Part shown: positions 36,235-64,000 of the stretch, piece by piece
Numbering within the stretch: position 1 is the first letter of the stretch
Layout of the letters: each line of letters opens with the position of its first letter
Origin: Notospermus geniculatus
Lineage: Eukaryota > Nemertea > Pilidiophora > Heteronemertea > Lineidae
NCBI GenBank assembly: GCA_002633025.1
Contig: NMRB01003412.1
Span: 1 to 64,000, forward strand
Direction of reading: 5' to 3'
DNA: 64,000 nt
Notes under the pieces: model-generated
Database searches by the model: none
Told to the model about the DNA's origin: nothing
What the model saw: the letters and a program-made list of their open reading frames with translations, nothing else
Translations under genes and position numbers: made by a program

Positions 36235-36440
36235 GTCACCGAATGTTAAAGTGAATCGAAAGCGAAAAAATTTGATTTAGAAATAGAATTTGAAAGGGGA
36301 CGAATTTTCAGGAAAAAATGTAAACAAACTTCTCCAGAATGTCAACAAAGAAATTTTCGTGCATTTTGATTGGCTGAATTTTGTGTTTACAAACACCAGC
36401 CAAATGTAAACAAAATCCGCTATCGATTTGCTTTAAGTTC
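36235..36440. repeat. Unit 2-specific insertion, unclassified
   Basis: About 190 bp between GAGGTCACCGAAT and AAGTTCTTGTATAGTAC, absent from unit 1 at 20535. It carries GTAAACAAA words in both orientations and CGAATTTTC; ends are not clear. Confidence 0.5.
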
Positions 36441-36617
36441 TTGTATAGTACTTTTCTCTGTAACCTAGTCTTAAAGGCTTCACATTGATATTACCCCAGT
36501 CTCTCAAGAAACCTTTCTGGGGAACTCGAGGGTCGGTTCAATCTGCTCATCACTTGACCAGTTGAGAGTACCAAGTGGGGACTCGACTGGCAATCAAACC
36601 TGTGCCCTCTCAGACAC

Positions 36618-36912
36618 CAGGGTTTCTGGCCGGAAAAAAAATGAGGGTACGGACCAAAAAAAAATTGTGAAAAAAAAATTTTTGAATTTTTTTTTTTTTT
36701 GGATTTTTTTAAAAGGTTTTAAACGATGTTTGGTGCCATTTTAGGCGTATTTTGAAGCATAAAATCCCCATGCCGGTCATGCCGGTTGTTTGGTTTCGTC
36801 CGTCATGTCATGGAAAAATGGTTACCCAACGTTTTTGAGGGTACGGATCTGTACCCTGGAAAAATTTAAGGGTACGGAATTTTACCCATTTTACCCTCTG
36901 GCGGAAACCCTG
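36618..36912. mobile_element. MITE with CAGGGTTTC ends and GACAC duplication (unit 2 only)
   Basis: CAGGGTTTCTGGCCGGAAA against its imperfect complement near 36895-36912. GACAC at 36613-36617 and 36913-36917; unit 1 (about 20733) has one GACAC. Body holds A and T runs and GGGTACGGA words. Confidence 0.85.
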
Positions 36913-38751
36913 GACACAAGTCCAACAACATGAACACTGTTATCACAGAGCTTGATGTTCAAAAGTAAAGTGTAGCTCCTCATTTGCTTCGCTATGAATA
37001 CCTTCTTTGCTAATAAATTGTTCAGCGGCGACTTCCCCCGGCAAAACTACAACCGGCGGGAAAAATCAAAAGTTCACACACCATCTTTGGCTTCTGAGTA
37101 CAAAAAAATTTGATGTTAAACCACTTCACACAGTACCAAACGTTGTGTCATTATGATGTTGTCACAACGTCACATAGTGCATTTTTGTACATGACGCTAG
37201 TGCATTACATGCGTGACGCCATGGTAGAATCACAGCGTCACGGACCATAAATACGATCTATGGTACTAAAATGGTTAACAGAAGCTTTCTGTCATGAAAT
37301 GCGTATTGTGTAACCATTATTGCCTCTCATCAACACGTCACTGAACACAGCAATCTTAGATCAACAACCAGTCTCGAATACAAGCATGATTGATTATTCG
37401 AACGTCCTGTACGTAATTATCAAGCCAGTTTCTTTCTAAATCTTAGATCTACTAAACCCGTAACACAATATCGCTAACCCGTAACCTTCAACTTAACCAT
37501 GAGACAATTTCTTCCACCCGTATTAAAAAGCCATGAATATGTCAGACCAAATCTACCTTCCAGCCCTTTTCTGCATAACAATTTATCCACCATTTCTGAG
37601 TTTTAAAATGCTGTGCTTGCTATCACAGAGGTGTGAACACTGATTAGTATTTCTCTAAATCAAAATAAACATGTTGCCAATGAGAATAGTGTTTTTACTA
37701 CTGTTAGTATATTTAATGCTTTTTAAAATAATGTACTCACAAATCAAAATCATGATGACATTTCTTCTTATAAAATTCGTGTACTTGATATTTTCAAAAT
37801 GGTGAAAAGTGTTTTCCCACATCAAAACAATGTATCCACAAATCAACAGAGTGTATTTGATGCCAATTAAATTTGTGTCCTCACTAATCGAAAGTTCAAA
37901 ATAAATTTGTGTCTGATGGCACTTCTCATGTCAAAATACATGTAGTGTTACGACTATTAAAATTGGTGTACTTTTTGCTTTCAAAATGGTGAACTCGCTA
38001 TCAATATCAAAATCACATGAATGTATTTGACGGCATTCAAAATTGTGTACTCACTAATCAAAATCTCACAAAAATATGTTAGTGTTTCCACTAAATCAAA
38101 CAGAGGTATCCACCACTAATCATCTAAATTCGTCTGAATTTTTGCCAGTCTTTACTCTCTCTTGTCATACTGGAGAGATAATTCCTATCATTGCAAACCA
38201 GAACATGGTCATTTGACCAATCAACCGAACTTCAAGAACCAGCAACGCTAACTCTACCCTGTGAATGCCACCCTTCTACATGTGCGTGTAAACAGCACCA
38301 CACAGAAACTTCTGGTACCTACATGTACATGTAACTTTAACTCATGATATACCACTAAAATCCACTCCCCTATGTTGAGATCTGTGTCCGTGCCACAACC
38401 CTGCAGGGTCGGAACTGCACCATTTTCTTCTGAATACCCAAATCAACCAAGAAGGCATTTTCTTTAAAATTTTCAGTTGAAGATGCTTATCCGTAACAGT
38501 ATTGACATCACTCAATTGGGATTTTCCTAAGCTTTTACTGAAAACAACGAACAGCTCCAACCCTGCCTTGTCATTTCCACTGACCAGAAATCCACAAAAC
38601 CCACGTATATACCGACCACCACACCCAACTGACTATCGCGGACTGGGAGAAAAATGCCTTGCCGTAACTTAAACTAGCCGGCAACAAACTCCCTCAAAAT
38701 CTTGCACGTCGTCGATTCAAAACGACCGGAACCCTCTCTCCGTAGTGCCAC

Positions 38752-60130
<21,379 letters not shown>

Positions 60131-60174
60131 CTGAAAATAGAATGACGTGTATTGAAACTCGTCCCTGTTGTTGA

Positions 60175-60459
60175 AATTGTATTTGTATTTGATTTTCCCG
60201 TCAGAGCGAAGCCGTAGCATTATTGGCCCTGGTATAAGTACGGAAGAGGCCGTCACAAGCTACTCGTGTTCCTCACTTGGATGGGATCTTTTACTTGCCC
60301 TTGAAAAGAAACAAGGTACTAGGCACCACGACTTACTGTCCCATGCGATGGATGTGAAGAGCCGGCAATGAAATCCCATATGGCCCAGGCTGGATTCAAA
60401 CCCGGGACCTGCCGCTTGCTGAGCGGACGTGATAACCACTCGGCTATCAAGGCTCCCTG
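60175..60459 (-). mobile_element. tRNA-derived SINE, family 1, full copy
   Basis: Read in reverse: GGGAGCCTTGATAGCCGAGT (box A), GCGGCAGGTCCCGGGTTTGA (box B region), conserved body and A-rich 3' end. Same family as 9900-10187. Confidence 0.85.
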
Positions 60460-60530
60460 ATTTTGAATTTTTCTTAGCGCCATTTTTGGCTGCAGGTAAT
60501 TTTTAACTACATGTACTTTCTTTTAAGACA

Positions 60531-61510
60531 AGCACAGCATTGAACGTCCCCCGTCGCCCCGGGTGCAAGTCCGACGGGCATGTATTTTGAAGATTCCATT
60601 CAGTATTAATGGCACAATCACAGTTTATGTGATTCGGCTTTTTGGCCCCCTGGTGGCAAAGTGGAAAATCAGATTTGGTCGATTCTATGACGTGACACAC
60701 CGTTGGCCCATGACACATCCCTCCACCAAATATCAACCCAAAATTTTCAGTCGTTCCAAAGTTACAGAGCGGAAGGGAACTTACGTGGTTTTTACAAGCG
60801 CCCCCTACAGGGCTGAAAAATGAATGTAATTGAAAACCCGCAGAGTATATTATGTACCCTTGCTAGATGAGCCTACCATAAAAATTTTGTGAAATTCCGT
60901 TCAGTATTAAAGGCGTAATCGCAGTTTTTGTGTTTTGGCTTTTGGCCCCCTGGTGGCAAAGTGGAGAATCGGATTTGGCCGATTCTTTCATGCGACACAC
61001 CGTTGGCCCATGGTACATCCCCCCATCAAATATCAACCCAAAATTTTCAGTCGTTCAGAAGTTACAGAGCGGAAGGGAACTTATGTGGTTTTTACAAAGC
61101 GCCCCCTAGAGGGCTGAAAAATGAATTAAATTGAAAACCCGTATGATATGTTATGTACCCTTGCTAGATGAGCCTACCATAAAAATTTCGTGAAATTCCA
61201 TTCAGTATTAAAGGCGTAATCACAGTTTTTGTGTTTTGGCTTTCGGCCCCCTGGTGGCAAAGTGGAGAATCGGATTTGGCCGATTCTTTCACGCGACACA
61301 CCTTTGGCCCGTGATACATCCCTCCACCAAATATGAATCCAAAATCTTCAGTCGTTCTTAAGTTATAGAGCGGAAGGGACTAGTAGCGGCGAGCGGCGAG
61401 CGGCAAGCGGCGAGCGGCGAGCGGCGAGTGGCGAGCGGCGAGCGGCGAGCGGCATAGGCGCACGGACGGCCGGTATTTTCAAGTCCCCCTCCGAGGGCTC
61501 CGGGGGACAA
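60531..61510. mobile_element. Composite 300-bp-unit repeat with GCGGCGA array, second copy
   Basis: Same organisation as 23942-24893; the GCGGCGA array is longer here (about 61384-61452). Both copies begin CAAGCACAGCATTG and end GGGCTCCGGGGGACAA. Confidence 0.85.
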
Positions 61511-64000
61511 TAAGAATTCATGTTGAAGATGGTTGTAAAGGGTTAACCGAGACGCTCGGTCAACACACTAAGATCCCTTCATCTCTCCCAATCTCCCGAA
61601 TGATCCGCAATACAGTCAACACTAATGATCCCCTAACTACAGGGTGACCATTCATCCCTACGGATAGTTTTCAATGAATAGTAATTAGTCTATGTCGATA
61701 AGTATGCTAATATAAAGACAAACGGACTGATTACAGTAATTGATGTGGACCTGATGGCAGTTTATGGCCCGATTTATACTGGTGCAAGAAAGTGACAGCG
61801 GGCTAGGAAAGGTATTGCTTTCTCATTAGAGCAGAGCTTGTGGCTGGTGCAAGGCATGAAATGTGCAGTATACTGTAAACTGTTGAATTTACATAAGTCA
61901 ATTCATCATTTAGGGTCTATTTTATGACCTCTGCACCTTGGTCATCTCAGTAGAGTAGAGACTGTGGCCAGTGCCAGTCATAGAATGTCAGTGCTTCACG
62001 TTTGAAATCTGCAGGAGCTCAATCAGTTGAGCTCCTCAAAGGTTCAAGGAGAGCTGTTCACACTCATGAAATTTTATGGTCAGTTACTTCAAGGAAGCCG
62101 AGGAGCACAGTCAATCGAGCTCCTCGGTGCAATTTTGCGGGCGCGCAGGGTGCAAGCGTGATTGCACCCATGTTTACATGGAGCACTGGAATGTACAGCA
62201 TACTCTAAACTCACAAATTTTCCAAAGCCAATTATTCATGAGGGTGTATTTTGAGACTGTGACATGTTGGTCACTGACGCATTTTGACCCTATCAGGAAT
62301 CAGCGACAAAAAAAGGACTGTCTGGAAACCACATGGTCACATGGGCACAAACTCCTAGACTGATTTAGGCCTAGTGATTCACCCCAACTGATGTAGTGTA
62401 GACCAAATGATTCATAACATACGATGACGATATTTCACTAACTCGGAGAAACCTTTAAAATATCTGGTGGTCTTTGCAATGGTACACGGGGAAAAAGAAT
62501 AACCTATGATCAAATGCTTGAAAAGAAATTGAGAATTCAGGGAGGCATCTTCTTGAAAATGTCGGCTGCTCAAACTCGGTACACAAAGAGTGAGGAAAGA
62601 ACCTCAATCGCTCAACAATTAGTGAGTGCTACTAACCATGAAATCGACAAGAGCTTAATTAACAAGCCATCAAGGCTATTACTTCAAATTTATTGAATTA
62701 GGACCATTTTGATCACTGCCGCTTTTAAAAATGGTTTTCTTTCAACCGTGGTTCAATTAGCCACTAGTAATGAGGAGGGCGCCGTACTAGCACCACATGG
62801 CGTCGCTGCGAGCGTTGTGACCGAAATTTCTTGTTTCTAACGTTATTTCACTTTACTTCTGGCATGAAAATAACCGATTTGTTTTGATCACTGACAGTAA
62901 AACTTACATCATCTTGTAGTAGATGAAAATTTCTCTAATTTCATTGCTTTTTTCCTTAATGACGAAATTTGATACCGATAAATGCACACGTTTTGTCGCA
63001 TTATTCCTGTAGAAAAATGTATAGGTCACTTTTTCATGACGCAACGTCAACACCTAAAATGACATCAATGACGTCACTAAGGTCACTTCGCTTGCAGCGC
63101 CGACTTGTCGGGATAAACAAAATATCGCCCTCCCCATTGACCGGTTTTGTGGTCTATTCAAACCAGTCATCTTAAATTTACTTTCAAAACGGACTGTAAT
63201 CATATGATCTGAGATTTTCTTCCCAACTGCTATGGAGGGATGAATAAGGGCTCATTTTTCAGTATCGTTTAAATCATCGATAAAATGACACCCCCGATCA
63301 ATTTTCCCGCCTCACTTCACGATCGATAACCGATAATTGTAAACAATTTATTGACGTCTGTTTTTAGTGCAGGAAGGAAGACACTTGGTTGCATACGATG
63401 GCTTAGACAATAGCAAAACATGTCAGGCGTGTGATGATGTTTCACGGTCAATGTAAAAAGAGCACTAATGTCAGGAATTTGTCGTTATATGTGTACTGAC
63501 ACTGACACACTAAAACAAATCGATGACGTGTGTGATCATGATCTGGGAGCCACGGTGGTCTAGTGCTTGTGTCTCTGACTAGCAGTCATGAGATCCCTGG
63601 TTCGAATGCTGCCGTCAGTGTGAGACTTTGGGTAAGTCTCATTGTCTTTATCCCACCTCATCAGGGTGAGTGTCAACCCAATAGGCCCGAGACTTTTTGT
63701 TACTATGTTCTGTGAACCGAGAGGTTTTCAGCAAATACTTCGTAATTCGTACATACGATGTTTATGACCAACTAAAACCCTAGAACGGCCGAAGATGGCT
63801 GTTAACGAAAATCCTAGACGGCCAGTGCCGGCCTACACAATGTCACTTGTCAGTTATCATATGGTGAAAATATAGGACATCGGTGGCCGTCTTAGGATTT
63901 TGAAAGGGCCTAAGTGTTAAAGGGGTAGCTAGTTGGCAGAGATGGCAATGAATAAGGCAAAAATAAATGCTATGACCTATTTTAGAAACAGTGACATATT
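61511..64000. other. No gene recognised
   Basis: Intronic or intergenic to the transporter. Contains repeat family I (62812-63125) and a diverged SINE family 2 copy (63547-63760, GAGCCACGGTGGTCTAGTGC with box-B-like GGTTCGAATGC). Open frames such as 62076-62363 and 62514-62696 show no recognisable features. Confidence 0.6.

Overview
The window looks like a gene-poor, repeat-rich piece of an invertebrate animal genome. Genes have GT-AG introns, fold-back DNA elements and tRNA-derived SINEs are abundant, and the two recognisable genes are animal orthologues. The style of the repeats (many short inverted-repeat elements) suggests a marine invertebrate, but nothing here fixes the species or phylum.

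Layout. 1-4.6 kb: decayed PIF/Harbinger transposase pieces broken up by two large fold-back elements, then a minisatellite and A-rich sequence. 4.6-7.2 kb: no gene seen. 7.29-11.58 kb (+): a complete five-exon GPALPP1-like gene. Its first coding exon carries about 18 good and some ten degenerate copies of the GPALPPGF motif, giving a 1029-residue protein. 12-15.9 kb: nested palindromes. 15.956-44.360 kb: two tandem copies of a 13.8-14.6 kb segment holding the 3' half of an ABC transporter gene and its downstream flank. 44.4-60.13 kb (-): the upstream exons of that gene. 60.1-64 kb: repeats only; the first exons of the transporter lie beyond the window.

The transporter is an ABCC/MRP4-like exporter on the minus strand. 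Eighteen exons from 60130 down to 38752 splice to one open frame of 1515 residues. They cover most of TMD1, NBD1, the linker, TMD2, NBD2 and an unusual C-terminal tail with six TVTSPS-type repeats. Two places carry interchangeable exons. Two 250-nt exons encode the TM5-TM6 region (59014-59263 and 58189-58438). Three 80-nt exons encode the GRIF intracellular loop of TMD2 (49606-49685, 47106-47185 and 46336-46415). All have the same length and phase as their alternatives and intact splice sites. The two youngest differ at seven bases, every one amino-acid changing. Any combination stays in frame, so the locus could encode up to six transporters differing in membrane and coupling segments.

The tandem duplication breaks inside the exon for TMD2 residues NPWVFIP.. 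The downstream copy (22.4-29.7 kb) keeps six intact exons but has no start of its own, and its tail has lost about 529 bp with a frameshift. It is either a relic, an alternative 3' end, or a haplotype assembled in tandem. Comparing the two units exposes filled and empty sites for at least nine elements, several with clear target-site duplications.
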